From: Solibacteraceae bacterium
GTDB taxonomy: Bacteria > Acidobacteriota > Terriglobia > Bryobacterales > Bryobacteraceae
Assembly (NCBI GenBank): GCA_021324015.1
Contig: JAJPJX010000201.1
Span: 57,316 to 121,315, forward strand
DNA: 64,000 nucleotides
Direction: 5' to 3'
A model generated the notes under the pieces. It did no database searches. It was not told where the DNA came from and worked only from the letters and a program-made list of their open reading frames with translations. A program made the position numbers and the translations under genes. This document shows, one piece after another, positions 51,700-60,688 of the stretch; position 1 is the stretch's first letter, and each line of letters starts with the position of its first letter.

Positions 51700-52845
51700 G
51701 TGCTCCAGGCATTCCGCGAGCGGTTCGGGAGCGCGGCGGGACTGCGTATATTCCGGGCGCCGGGACGGGTCAACCTGATCGGCGAGCACACCGACTACAA
51801 CCTGGGCTTCGTGCTGCCCGTGGCCCTGGATCTGGCCTGTTATGTGGGCGCGTCGCCCTCCGGGGACGGGCGGATCCGCGTGTGGTCGGAGAACCGGCGC
51901 GAATTGCGGGAATGGCCCGCCGCGGAGATCGCGCAGTTGCGGCCCTCGGGCGACTGGAGCGATTACGTTGTCGGTGTGGCGCAGGAACTGATCCGCGCCG
52001 GGATCCCCATCCAGCCGCGGAACCTGATGGTTCGGAGCGCTGTTCCCGAGGGGGCGGGCCTGAGTTCGTCGGCCGCCCTGGAAGTTTCCTGCGCGCGGGC
52101 GCTGCTCGAAGACCGCGCGGTGGATCCCCTGGAACTGGCGCAATGGTGCCGCCACGCCGAGGGCACTTTCGTGGGGATGCCGTGCGGCATCATGGACCAG
52201 TATGTTTCGGTCTTCGGCCGGGAAGGGGCGGCCATCCGGATCGATTGCCGCAGCCTGGAGCACGAGGCGGTGACACTGCCGCCCGGCGTGGTGTTCCTGG
52301 CCGTCAACAGCATGGCGAAGCACGCGCTGGCGAACTCCGCTTATAAAGAGCGTACCCGCGAGTGCGCGGAAGCAGCGGAACGGCTGGGGGTGGCCAGCCT
52401 GCGAGACGCCAGCGCGGAGAGGCTGGAAACGGCTCACCTGCCTGACCCGCTGGGGCGGCGGGCCCGCCACGTGGTGACCGAGAACGCGCGCGTGGAGCAG
52501 TTCGTGGCCGCCTGCCGGGAGGGCGATGTGCCGCGCATGGGACGCCTCTTCCTGGAATCGCACGCCAGCTTAAGGGACGACTACGAAGTGAGCTGCGCGG
52601 AACTGGATTTTCTGGTCGAGACGGCTGCCGGGCTGCCGGGTGTCCATGGGGCGCGCATGACCGGCGGGGGGTTTGGCGGATGCACGGTCAACCTGCTGCG
52701 ACCGGACGCTGCGGACGAGTTCGCCGGGCGGATCAGCAGCGCCTACCAGGGGCGCTTTGGAGTGATCCCCCGGATATATTCCTGCCGCCCGGCGAACGGC
52801 GCGGAAGAAATCACGAATTTTGAGAGCATTCCGGCCCCCGGGTGA
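51700..52845 (+). CDS. galK: Galactokinase
   Basis: Encodes 381 residues from GTG 51700 with GGGAGAG upstream. GHMP kinase motifs: RAPGRVNLIGEHTDYNLG (galactokinase signature with catalytic residues), PEGAGLSSSAALEVS (ATP loop) and ARMTGGGFGGCTVNLL. It phosphorylates galactose for the Leloir pathway, in line with GalT (26173) and GalM (56410). The preceding symporter and small membrane protein are probably co-transcribed. A hairpin follows at 52877. Confidence 0.95.
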   Translation: MLQAFRERFGSAAGLRIFRAPGRVNLIGEHTDYNLGFVLPVALDLACYVGASPSGDGRIRVWSENRRELREWPAAEIAQLRPSGDWSDYVVGVAQELIRAGIPIQPRNLMVRSAVPEGAGLSSSAALEVSCARALLEDRAVDPLELAQWCRHAEGTFVGMPCGIMDQYVSVFGREGAAIRIDCRSLEHEAVTLPPGVVFLAVNSMAKHALANSAYKERTRECAEAAERLGVASLRDASAERLETAHLPDPLGRRARHVVTENARVEQFVAACREGDVPRMGRLFLESHASLRDDYEVSCAELDFLVETAAGLPGVHGARMTGGGFGGCTVNLLRPDAADEFAGRISSAYQGRFGVIPRIYSCRPANGAEEITNFESIPAPG

Positions 52846-52876
52846 CTAATAGGCATAAGAGAAGAATTGTCCTCCC

Positions 52877-52898
52877 GGGCGCCCGTAACACGGCGCCC
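52877..52898 (+). terminator. Candidate terminator after galK
   Basis: GGGCGCC (52877-52883) pairs with GGCGCCC (52892-52898) around an 8-nt loop and is followed by TTCCT. The galK stop is 32 nt before; the converging MFS gene ends at 52965. The T-tract is weak. Confidence 0.5.
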
Positions 52899-52964
52899 TT
52901 CCTCAATCTCCAGGTAGGCTTATCCGCTCCCTGAGGGCCGAAGCCTGGGCCGCGTCGCCGATTT

Positions 52965-54563
52965 TTAATGTGCGGCGACGCTGCCGGCATGGCTGCGGGG
53001 GCGCCGCATGAGAAACAGCAGCGGAATGATCAGCAGGAAGGTCACGGCCAGCAGGCGGAAGGTGTCATTGAAGGAGAGCATGGTGGCCTGCCTCTGCACC
53101 ATGCCGAAGACCGCGCCGTAGGCCTGCTGCGTGGCGGTCGCCGGATCCTGTCCCTGAGCGATAAAGGCCCCGTGGAGCCCGTTCAGCACCGGGCGGGCGG
53201 CGGGATTGTAAGCGGTCACGTTGGCGCCCAGCAGGTTAATGTGCAACTGCTCGCGGCGGAAAAGGTAGGTCGTCGCGTTGGCGATCCCGACGCTGCCGCC
53301 GGTATTCCGCATGAGGTTGAAGATGCTGGTGGCGTTGCCCATTTCTTCCTTGGCGATGGGGTCCATGGTGGCGGTGGTCAGGGGCACGAACAGCAGCGCC
53401 AGGGAGAGGCCCTGGATAAATTGCGGCCAAAAAATCTCCCAGTAGCCGGCGTCCAGGCTTAACTGGGAAAGCTGCCACAGCGTAAACGAAGCTCCCACCA
53501 GTCCAAGAGCCAGCAGTTTCCGCGGATCGAAACGCGCCATGATGGCTCCCACTATCGGCATGGCCACGAACGAGCCCAAGCCGCGTGGAAACATGGCGAT
53601 GCCGGCTTCGAGAGCGGGGTAGCCCAGCAGCGTCTGGAGGAAAATGGGGATCAGCACCATGCTGCCGTACAGGACGAAGCCGAGCATGGTCATGAGGCTC
53701 ACGCCGGCGCTGTAGGTGCGGTCGCGGAAGACGCGCAGGTGCACCACCGGGCTGTCCGTGACCAGTTCGCGGACCACGAACGCGATGACCCCGATCGCGG
53801 AAATGACCGCCAGCGTGGTGATGAAGCTGGAGCCGAACCAGTCCTCTTCCTGACCTTTGTCCAGCACAATCTGTAGCGCGCCGATGCCCAGGGCCAGGAA
53901 GCCCATGCCCCAGTAGTCGATGCGCGAGGAGGTGCGACGGATGTACGGAGGGTCGAAGATGAACAGCTTGGTCATGAGGACCGAGGCGACCCCCACGGGA
54001 ATGTTGATGTAAAAGACCCAGCGCCAGCTATAGCTGTCCGTGAGCCAGCCGCCCAGAACCGGTCCCAGCATAGGCGCCACCACCACGCCCAGGCCCCAGA
54101 AGGCCATGGCCTTGCCCCGATCCTGGGGTGGGAAGGCTTCGAGCATCACCGCCTGCGAAAGCGGCTGAAGAGCCCCGCCGGTGGCCCCCTGAACCACCCG
54201 AAAGAAGATCAGCATGAACAGGTTGGGAGCCAGGCCGCAAAGGAACGAGGCGGCCGTGAAACCGGTGACCGCGGCAATCAGCAAGCGCTTGCGGCCAAAG
54301 TAATTGGCCAGCCAGCCGGTGATGGGCAGCACGACGGCATTGGCCACCAGGTAGGAGGTGAGCGCCCAGGTGGCTTCATCCACGCTGGCGGACATGCTGC
54401 CGGCGATGTGCGGCAGCGAAACGTTGACCACGGTCGTGTCCAGCACCTCCATGAAGGTGGCCAGCATGACCGAGATGGCGATGATCCAGGGATTGACGTG
54501 CGGGTGTGCCGGCACCTGCTCTGGCGCCGCCCGGCTCTCCACTGCGCTCTGAGTGCTTCGCAT
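52965..54563 (-). CDS. DHA2-family drug exporter (EmrB/QacA-like MFS)
   Basis: Encodes 532 residues with 14 membrane helices. DHA2 signatures: motif at the N terminus IIAISVMLATFMEVLDTTVVNVSLPHI, ALTSYLVANAVVLPITGWLANYFGRKRLL (motif A), RVVQGATGGALQPLSQA, LGPVLGGWLTDSYSWRWVFYINIPVG and FTLWQLSQLSL. It should export amphipathic drugs or natural products by proton antiport. No EmrA-like adaptor is adjacent; the TolC-like protein at 37384 could serve as outer-membrane exit. Divergent from the ceramidase-like gene across 68 bp. Confidence 0.93.
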   Translation of the reverse strand: MRSTQSAVESRAAPEQVPAHPHVNPWIIAISVMLATFMEVLDTTVVNVSLPHIAGSMSASVDEATWALTSYLVANAVVLPITGWLANYFGRKRLLIAAVTGFTAASFLCGLAPNLFMLIFFRVVQGATGGALQPLSQAVMLEAFPPQDRGKAMAFWGLGVVVAPMLGPVLGGWLTDSYSWRWVFYINIPVGVASVLMTKLFIFDPPYIRRTSSRIDYWGMGFLALGIGALQIVLDKGQEEDWFGSSFITTLAVISAIGVIAFVVRELVTDSPVVHLRVFRDRTYSAGVSLMTMLGFVLYGSMVLIPIFLQTLLGYPALEAGIAMFPRGLGSFVAMPIVGAIMARFDPRKLLALGLVGASFTLWQLSQLSLDAGYWEIFWPQFIQGLSLALLFVPLTTATMDPIAKEEMGNATSIFNLMRNTGGSVGIANATTYLFRREQLHINLLGANVTAYNPAARPVLNGLHGAFIAQGQDPATATQQAYGAVFGMVQRQATMLSFNDTFRLLAVTFLLIIPLLFLMRRPRSHAGSVAAH

Positions 54564-54631
54564 TGCGGCTGAGGATGCTTTCTTCAGTGTAGCCGGTTGT
54601 CTGGATCAGCGCCGGTGAGATAATCGGAGCC

Positions 54632-55909
54632 ATGAAACTCGCCGTCAGTCTGTTGGCGCTACTGGCTCTGGCGGGCGCGGCGCCCGCGCAGGCGCCGCTA
54701 CGCGCCGGAGTGGCGCGGGTGGAGATCACGCCGGCGGCGCTGCTGCCCATGTACGGCTATGCCAACCGCAAGTGCGGTCCGGCCAACGGCGTGCACGACC
54801 CGCTGTATGCCAAGGCGCTGGTGCTGGCCACCGGGGATGCGCGCCTGGCCATCGTCACGCTGGATCTGGGCAGCATCGTCTCCGAGCATCTGAAGGATCA
54901 GGTGGCCGCTAAGCTGGGCATCCCCGTGCTGCTGCTCTCCGCCTCGCACACCCACTCCGGACCCCTGTTTCTGCCTTACTCGGGCGGCCCCGGCGAGCCC
55001 TCGCCCTACCTGGCGGAACTCGAGGGCAAGGTCTTCGGCGCCGTGAAGCAGGCGGCGGAGTCCCTGTTCCCGGCGCGCCTGGGAGTGGGCCGGGGGGCCT
55101 TGCAGTTGGGGTACAACCGGCTACTGCTGCGCGACGACGGCCGCGCCCGGGCGCTGTTCGACAACCTGGAGCGTATCCCCTACGGTCCCGTGGACCCGGA
55201 ATTCAGCCTGCTGAGCGTGGAAGACGAAAGCGGCGCTACCCGGGCGCTGCTGGTGCACTACGCCTGTCATGCCGTGGTGCTGGGGCCGACCAGTTGCAAG
55301 TATTCGGCCGACTGGCCGGGGGCCATGATGGCCAAAGTCGAGGCGGCCATGCCCGGCACCCAGTGCATGTTTGTGCAGGGCGGCGCGGGGGACGTCAACC
55401 CGCTTTTTCTGGGCCGCACCGGCAAGGAAGACCAGGATTTCGCCACCATGCAGAAGATGGGCGAACTGATGGCGGCCGAGGTGCTGCGCTCCGCCAAAGA
55501 TATCCGCCCGACCGGCCCGGTCCGGTATCCCATCCAGTATTCCAGCGAAATGCTGAAGTTTCCGGAGCGCTGGGACAAGAGCAAGAGCCTGGAAGTCGGC
55601 ATCACCACGGTGCTCATTAACCGGCAGATCGCCCTGGCGGCGGTGCCGGGTGAGCCCATGCACAAGCTCCAGGAACTGTGGAAGAAGCAGGCCGGCGTGC
55701 CGTATCCGTTCTTTTACGGGTACACCTACAGCGCCGGGGGCGTCTGGCCGGGCTACATCCCGGACCTGCGTTCGGCGGCTTACGGAGGCTATGGCGCGGA
55801 CGTGAACACGCGCATCGCGGTGGGCGCGGGCGAGACGATCATCCAGCACCACCTGATCAACCTCTATGGCCTGCTGGGCATGTGGCGCGACCAGCCGGGC
55901 AAGCCGTAG
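54632..55909 (+). CDS. Neutral/alkaline ceramidase-like protein, exported
   Basis: Encodes 425 residues with signal peptide KLAVSLLALLALAGAAPAQA and GGAG before the ATG. The N-terminal half has ceramidase-type pattern ARVEITPAALLPMYGYANR, VTLDLGSIVSEHLKDQV and LLSASHTHSGPLFLPY (metal-binding HTHS-like). Later, VHYACHAVVLGPTSCKYSADWPGAMM and FVQGGAGDVNPLF are family features. Known members hydrolyse N-acyl bonds of ceramides; the true substrate here may differ. It leads a plus-strand group with a Cys-rich protein and GalM. Confidence 0.88.
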   Translation: MKLAVSLLALLALAGAAPAQAPLRAGVARVEITPAALLPMYGYANRKCGPANGVHDPLYAKALVLATGDARLAIVTLDLGSIVSEHLKDQVAAKLGIPVLLLSASHTHSGPLFLPYSGGPGEPSPYLAELEGKVFGAVKQAAESLFPARLGVGRGALQLGYNRLLLRDDGRARALFDNLERIPYGPVDPEFSLLSVEDESGATRALLVHYACHAVVLGPTSCKYSADWPGAMMAKVEAAMPGTQCMFVQGGAGDVNPLFLGRTGKEDQDFATMQKMGELMAAEVLRSAKDIRPTGPVRYPIQYSSEMLKFPERWDKSKSLEVGITTVLINRQIALAAVPGEPMHKLQELWKKQAGVPYPFFYGYTYSAGGVWPGYIPDLRSAAYGGYGADVNTRIAVGAGETIIQHHLINLYGLLGMWRDQPGKP

Positions 55910-55952
55910 CCGCCCGATTTCGAGGCCCAGGATGGCGGAGTTTAGCCGGGTC

Positions 55953-55958
55953 TACAAT
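55953..55958 (+). promoter_or_regulatory. -10 box TACAAT for the Cys-rich protein, probably leaderless
   Basis: TACAAT ends 7 nt before ATG 55966, with no ribosome site in the gap (AAAAGTA). It could give a separate promoter after the ceramidase-like gene. Confidence 0.4.
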
Positions 55959-55965
55959 AAAAGTA

Positions 55966-56409
55966 ATGCGATACTGTCTGCTGTTGCTGGTATCCTCCCT
56001 GGCGTTTACCTGTTTTGCCGAATCCGCGAAGGCGCCGGAGGCTGCCAAACCGGTCAGCGTCCGGGGGACGCTGACGCAGAAGCCGGGCCAGGGCCCCACG
56101 CTCGAAACCGCCAGCCACCAGACGATTTTCCTTTCGGGCGACGAGGGCACCATGAAGGTGTTGAACGATCCGCGCGTCCGCGGCTTCGACCTGGAAGCCA
56201 AGGGGCATTTCACCGCCCCGGACAAGTTTCAAGTGGACCCGCTCTACACCAAGGCCATGTTCGTCCATAAGGATGGCCACCTTAAAGTCATCACCTACTG
56301 GTGCGACACCTGCTCCATACGCACCTATGCGCCGGGTCCCTGCTGGTGCTGCCAGCAAGAGACCACGCTCGACCTGCGCGATCCGGATGCTTACAAAAAC
56401 GACAAGTAG
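55966..56409 (+). CDS. Exported Cys-rich protein of unknown function
   Basis: Encodes 147 residues, with signal peptide RYCLLLLVSSLAFTCFA. The middle has RGTLTQKPGQGPTLETASHQTIFLSGDEGTMKVL, which looks like a small beta domain. The C-terminal part has a dense Cys cluster, WCDTCSIRTYAPGPCWCCQQE, with five Cys in 18 residues: metal binding or disulfides. The 5' end of the longer open frame from 55678 is inside the ceramidase-like gene. aldose epimerase starts directly at the stop. Confidence 0.65.
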   Translation: MRYCLLLLVSSLAFTCFAESAKAPEAAKPVSVRGTLTQKPGQGPTLETASHQTIFLSGDEGTMKVLNDPRVRGFDLEAKGHFTAPDKFQVDPLYTKAMFVHKDGHLKVITYWCDTCSIRTYAPGPCWCCQQETTLDLRDPDAYKNDK

Positions 56410-57441
56410 ATGACACGCAGCGCTCTGTTCCTTCTCCTGCCGCTTATGTCCCAAGCCGCCTCCTATTCCGTCCAGCACGTGGTGGTCGACGGCGTGGCGG
56501 TGATCCGCCTGGCGGATGCCGCCCACCACGCCGAAGTGTCGGTCGCGCCGTCGATCGGCAACATCGCTTATGAGATGAAAGTGAACGGGAAAAACGCGTT
56601 CTATGTCCCGTTTCAGCACCTAGGGGAATTCCAGGCCAAGCCAGCTCTGTGCGGCAACCCGTTTCTGGCTCCCTGGGCGAACCGCATCGACCAGGACGCC
56701 TTCTGGGCCAACGGGAAGAAGTTCCTGTTGAACCCGGACCTCGGAAACGTGCGGCGGGACGGCAACGGTAAACCGATCCACGGCCTGCTGACGTTCTCTT
56801 CGCTGTGGAAAGTGGTGTCGGCGGAGGCAGACGACCGTTCGGCCCACGTCACCAGCCGGCTGGAATTCTGGAAGTACCCCGAGTTGATGGCGCAGTTTCC
56901 GTTCGCGCACAGCATCGAGATGACCTACCGCCTCCGGGACGGCGTTCTGGAGGTGGAGACGCGCCTGGAGAACCACTCCACCGAGCCCATGCCGGTGGGC
57001 ATCGGCTTCCACCCGTACTTCCAACTCCACGATGCGCCGCGCGACCAGTGGAAGGTTCACCTGGCGGCGCGCGACCACCTGGTGCTCTCGAACCTGCTGA
57101 TTCCGACCGGCGAGCGCAAGCCGGTGACGTTCGCCGATCCGCAGCCGCTGGCGGGCATGCAATTCGACGATGTCTTCAGCGGACTGGTGCGCGGCGGCGA
57201 CGGCAAGGCGCGGTTTTCGGTCGAAGGACGGCAGGAAAAGATCACGGTGGTCTATGGGCCCAAATACACCGTGGCGGTGGTGTACGCGCCCGCGGGGCGC
57301 AACTTTATCTGCTTCGAGCCGATGTCCATGGTCACCAACGGGTTCAACCTGGCGCACCAGGGCGTCTACCACGAACTACAGAGTGCGCCTGCGGGGGGCG
57401 AGTGGCGCGAGAGCTACTGGATCGCGCCCACCGGTTTCTGA
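56410..57441 (+). CDS. Aldose 1-epimerase, exported
   Basis: Encodes 343 residues starting at the base after the previous stop. Signal peptide TRSALFLLLPLMSQAAS. The galactose mutarotase fold is seen in CGNPFLAPWANRIDQDAFWANGKKF, DGNGKPIHGLLTFSSLW and IGFHPYFQLHDAP, where the conserved HG and HPYF supply catalytic and binding His. RPGRNFICFEPMSMVTNGFN-like Glu is near the C terminus (CFEPMSM). It interconverts alpha and beta aldoses, feeding GalK. A periplasmic location is inferred from the signal peptide. Confidence 0.88.
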   Translation: MTRSALFLLLPLMSQAASYSVQHVVVDGVAVIRLADAAHHAEVSVAPSIGNIAYEMKVNGKNAFYVPFQHLGEFQAKPALCGNPFLAPWANRIDQDAFWANGKKFLLNPDLGNVRRDGNGKPIHGLLTFSSLWKVVSAEADDRSAHVTSRLEFWKYPELMAQFPFAHSIEMTYRLRDGVLEVETRLENHSTEPMPVGIGFHPYFQLHDAPRDQWKVHLAARDHLVLSNLLIPTGERKPVTFADPQPLAGMQFDDVFSGLVRGGDGKARFSVEGRQEKITVVYGPKYTVAVVYAPAGRNFICFEPMSMVTNGFNLAHQGVYHELQSAPAGGEWRESYWIAPTGF

Positions 57442-57450
57442 GGAGCCGCG

Positions 57451-57906
57451 TCAGGCTCCCACGATCGTAATCTTCGAGAAACCTTCCTCCAGGCGCGGGG
57501 GAACCATCTTTTCGGCCATGCGCGCGAGGGCTTCCTCCGGCACCACGCGGTGGCGGCTCAGGTTGCGCTCCCGGCAGACGGCCAGGGGGACGTCGAAAAA
57601 CAGGGCTTCCACCTCGCAGCCGAACGCCCGCCCGATGTTCAGGTAGGGGCGCCGCTCGTCGGGGGTCAGGTGGGTGGCGTCCACGTAGGTCACTGGCCGC
57701 CCGATCGCCAGGCGATGGCGCAGCAGGTAGCGCATACACAGGAACACGCGGGCATGGATGGTCTGGTCCGTGGCGTCGTCGGCCAGCAGCAGGCGCAGCG
57801 CGTCCGAAGACAGCGGACTCACTCCCAGGCGCGCGAGGTAGGTGGACTTGCCGGACCCCGGGAGCCCGACCGCCACCACGATGCGCTGGCGCTCCGGGGC
57901 GCTCAA
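57451..57906 (-). CDS. P-loop kinase, polynucleotide-kinase-like
   Basis: Encodes 151 residues. Walker A is VVAVGLPGSGKSTYLARLG near the N terminus. SSDALRLLLADD, VTYVDATHLTPDERRPYLNIG and EALFFDVPLAVCRERNLSRHRVVPEEALARM follow the pattern of small zeta-toxin/PNK-like kinases. Start chosen as TTG 57906 because it forms a TTGA overlap with the oxidoreductase stop (57903-57905) and has GAAGG upstream; ATG 57924 is an alternative. Substrate (nucleic acid or small molecule) unknown. Last gene of the glycosidase-like / Gfo-Idh operon. Confidence 0.78.
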   Translation of the reverse strand: MSAPERQRIVVAVGLPGSGKSTYLARLGVSPLSSDALRLLLADDATDQTIHARVFLCMRYLLRHRLAIGRPVTYVDATHLTPDERRPYLNIGRAFGCEVEALFFDVPLAVCRERNLSRHRVVPEEALARMAEKMVPPRLEEGFSKITIVGA

Positions 57907-58946
57907 TACCGCACCTTCACCCATTTGCGCGAACGCATCGATTCGTAGCCGGCCTCCAGGACACAATTGACGATGTAGCCGTCCTCGTAGGTCTCGCGTG
58001 GCTGGTGCCCGTCCCGCACGCACTCGACGAAGTGCCGCATTTCCGCCTGGTAGCCGTAGGCGAATGCCTCTTCCGGCAGCGGCCGGGTCCAGCCGAAGTC
58101 GATATCCGCCTTCTCCACCACGTATCCGGCGGACTTGCGGGTGAAGGACACGATGGGCGTCCCGCGCGTCACGTCCGTGAAGATGGAACCCTCCGAGCCG
58201 TGAACCTCGTTGCGCAGGTCCAGGCCGCCCAGGGTGGTCCAGGAAAGCTCGCAGTGGCCGATGCCGCCGGAGGCGAAGCGCAGCACCAACAGGGCGTTGT
58301 CCTCTCCCTTGGTCTTGTCGCCATGCACGAAGGTATCGCCCCAGGCCATCACCTCCACGATGCGGTCGCCGGCTTTGCCGAAAAAGTAGCGCGCCGCGGC
58401 GATGCAGTGGCAGCCCAGGTCATGCATGGCGCCGCCCCCGGTCTTGCGGATATCCCAGAAGTGCGCCGAATGCGGGCCGCTGTGGGATTCCCGCGAACGC
58501 ACCCAGATCACCCGGCCGACGCCGCCGCGCTCAATGGTTTCCCGGGCCTTTACGACGCAGGGCGCGAAAACTTCCGTCTCCGCATAGCCGTGCAGCGCGC
58601 CCGATTTGCGCGCTGCGTCCCACATGGACTTGGCCTCGCGGCGATTGCGCGCCAGCGGCTTGGTGCACACCTGGTTGCGTTTGGCCTTGGCCAGGGCGAG
58701 CGCCGCGGGCGCGTGCTCCTCATTCGGCAGGGCGATGAGGAACAGATCGATATCGGTTCGGGTGATGACTTCTTTCAGGTCCGTGGAGCAGCCCGGCACG
58801 CCCCAGCGCGCCGCGAAATCGCGCGCCCGCTGCGGAGAGCGCGAGTAGTTGACTACCACCTGCTGGCCCGCCACGTTGGCGAGCCCCTGCATGAAAAAAT
58901 CGGCCACGAAGCCCGAACCGAGCATGGCCAGGTTGACGGTTTTCAT
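57903..58946 (-). CDS. Gfo/Idh/MocA family oxidoreductase
   Basis: Encodes 347 residues. The N-terminal Rossmann motif LAMLGSGFVADFFMQGL binds NAD(P). IDLFLIALPNEEHAPAALALAKAKRNQVCTKPLARN gives the CTKPLA stretch, in place of the common EKP, that holds the catalytic Lys. GGGAMHDLGCHCIAAARYF carries the second conserved segment with Asp and His. These enzymes oxidise or reduce sugars or cyclitols. The upstream glycosidase-like gene ends 3 nt before its start, so they form an operon. Confidence 0.92.
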   Translation of the reverse strand: MKTVNLAMLGSGFVADFFMQGLANVAGQQVVVNYSRSPQRARDFAARWGVPGCSTDLKEVITRTDIDLFLIALPNEEHAPAALALAKAKRNQVCTKPLARNRREAKSMWDAARKSGALHGYAETEVFAPCVVKARETIERGGVGRVIWVRSRESHSGPHSAHFWDIRKTGGGAMHDLGCHCIAAARYFFGKAGDRIVEVMAWGDTFVHGDKTKGEDNALLVLRFASGGIGHCELSWTTLGGLDLRNEVHGSEGSIFTDVTRGTPIVSFTRKSAGYVVEKADIDFGWTRPLPEEAFAYGYQAEMRHFVECVRDGHQPRETYEDGYIVNCVLEAGYESMRSRKWVKVRY

Positions 58947-58949
58947 AGG

Positions 58950-60176
58950 TCACTCGATGCGAAACAGAATGCCCGCCCCGGGGGCCAGCCAGTCCATCTC
59001 CCGGCCGAACGGTTCCTCCTTGCCGGAATAGTTCGAAATCCGGATGAGCTTGCGCTCCGGCTGCCGCAATTCGATGGCGAACTGGAAGGAGTTTTTGAGG
59101 TCCTTGTTGACGATCAGGAAGTACGGCCGGCCTTGCCCGTCCTCAAATTCCCCGATCAGGAACCGCGCGCCCACCGGCGGCCGCACGTACCGCTGGCTCA
59201 TGTGGACGCTTTTGATCAGCCGGCTCGCGCTGAGCGGCTTGGCCTGCTCGGGCGGGTCGGAATGATACACGCCGGTGCTGTGCAGCCGGATCAGCGTGGG
59301 CGCGAGAGCATGAATCTGGTTGTTGATGCGGCGCAGCAGGTCCCAGGTGGGAGTGCGGTTGCCGAACTGGTCGATGGCGCCCAGCCGGTAATTGCCGATC
59401 TCCGGAGTGAAGTAGGTGAAGTATTGGATGCCCCGGCCGCCGTAGGCCAAGGTGGCGTACACCTGGAGGTTAAAGGTGGCGTCGGAAGGCTCCATGTAGT
59501 TGAAATGCGAGTTGGCCAGGATGCAGTTCCAGAACGGCGTGCCCGTTTCGAGACTCAGCCGCCGCACGATCTCCAGGTTGATGTAGAAATAATCCAACAT
59601 CTCGCCCGAGACCAGCGAGTAGTTGTCATAGCTCAGGAACGGCTGATGGATGGTGTGGACCAGCATGCGCACGTAGTCGTCGTAGTTGTCCGTGCCCAGG
59701 CGGTCCGGCGGCACACGGTAGGGGAAGAGGTTCACGTAAGGCCACTTGTCCGGCATGGCCTCGCGCAGCAGCGCGGCCACTTTGCCCATCCCGGCCATGA
59801 GCGGGACCGCCGGTTCGTCCCACAGGTAAAATCCGAGCGCGGCGGGGTTGCCGCCCGCCTCTTGCTTGAGCGAGGCGATCTGCTTGCGGATCTCGGCTTC
59901 GGGCGGCAGGCTGGTCCAGTCGTACCCGTTGGCGCGTCTGTCAGTGACGAAACAGGTGAGCCCCGCGGCGCGCACGCGCTCCAGATCCTCCGCTTTGCAG
60001 AAGCCGCTGATGTTCAGCCCGGCTTCCTGCATGCCGCGAAGCTGGTCCGGGCCGGAGGGCGAGCCGCCCCACGCCATGATGGCGAAATCCTTGGGAGCTA
60101 CCGGCTGGGGATGGAAGATGCCTTGCGGCCAGGCGGCCGCCGTGGCAAGTAGAAATAACGCAATGGTCCGCATCAT
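58950..60176 (-). CDS. Exported glycoside-hydrolase-like protein (TIM-barrel)
   Basis: Encodes 408 residues with signal peptide MRTIALFLLATAAAWPQG. The fold appears to be a beta/alpha barrel: FAIMAWGGSPSGPDQLRGMQEAGLNISG, LGFYLWDEPAVPLMAGMGKV (a WDEP acid-base candidate), WPYVNLFPY, FWNCILANSHF, and YATLAYGGRGIQYFTYFTPE. A C-terminal beta domain follows. It resembles GH42/GH5-like or uncharacterised acidobacterial hydrolases, but no catalytic pair can be assigned with confidence. It heads an operon with Gfo/Idh and P-loop kinase genes. Confidence 0.75.
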   Translation of the reverse strand: MMRTIALFLLATAAAWPQGIFHPQPVAPKDFAIMAWGGSPSGPDQLRGMQEAGLNISGFCKAEDLERVRAAGLTCFVTDRRANGYDWTSLPPEAEIRKQIASLKQEAGGNPAALGFYLWDEPAVPLMAGMGKVAALLREAMPDKWPYVNLFPYRVPPDRLGTDNYDDYVRMLVHTIHQPFLSYDNYSLVSGEMLDYFYINLEIVRRLSLETGTPFWNCILANSHFNYMEPSDATFNLQVYATLAYGGRGIQYFTYFTPEIGNYRLGAIDQFGNRTPTWDLLRRINNQIHALAPTLIRLHSTGVYHSDPPEQAKPLSASRLIKSVHMSQRYVRPPVGARFLIGEFEDGQGRPYFLIVNKDLKNSFQFAIELRQPERKLIRISNYSGKEEPFGREMDWLAPGAGILFRIE

Positions 60177-60211
60177 AGGCGATTACGGACGATCATATCT
60201 TATGAGGAGGG

Positions 60212-60688
60212 AGAAGTCAGGAGTCAGGAGGCAGGAGTCAGGAGTCAGGAGTGAGGAGACAGAATGGCGGCGGCGTAGGCGCTCAACATGCGGCTGATCT
60301 CTTCGAGAGAATTGGCCAGCGCAGTCGGATCGCCGTAGCCGAGATCCTGGGCGAGGATCAGATAATAACGGCATTCCTCCAGCGAGCCTTCCGCCAGGTT
60401 CATAAAGCGCGCCTTGTCCATCCTGCCGCGCCGGCGGAAGCCTTCTGCGATGTTGGCTGGAATGGAGACCGCCGCGCGCCGCAGTTGCGCGGCCAAGCCG
60501 TAGATTTCGTGCTTCGGGAAACCCGCCGTGAACGCGTAGACCGCCAGTACGAACTCGTGGGCTTTTCGCCACACCAGCAGATCGCGAAAGCTGCGGGCGG
60601 CAGGGCTCGGAGACGGCATACCACAAGAGTGGCGCGCCCGGGACTAATATCTCCTGGCTCCTGTCTCCTCACTCCTGTCTCCTGCCTT

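Noticed and set aside
58005..60152. 715-codon ORF on the plus strand
   Set aside because: Antisense to Gfo/Idh and the glycosidase-like gene; no motif.
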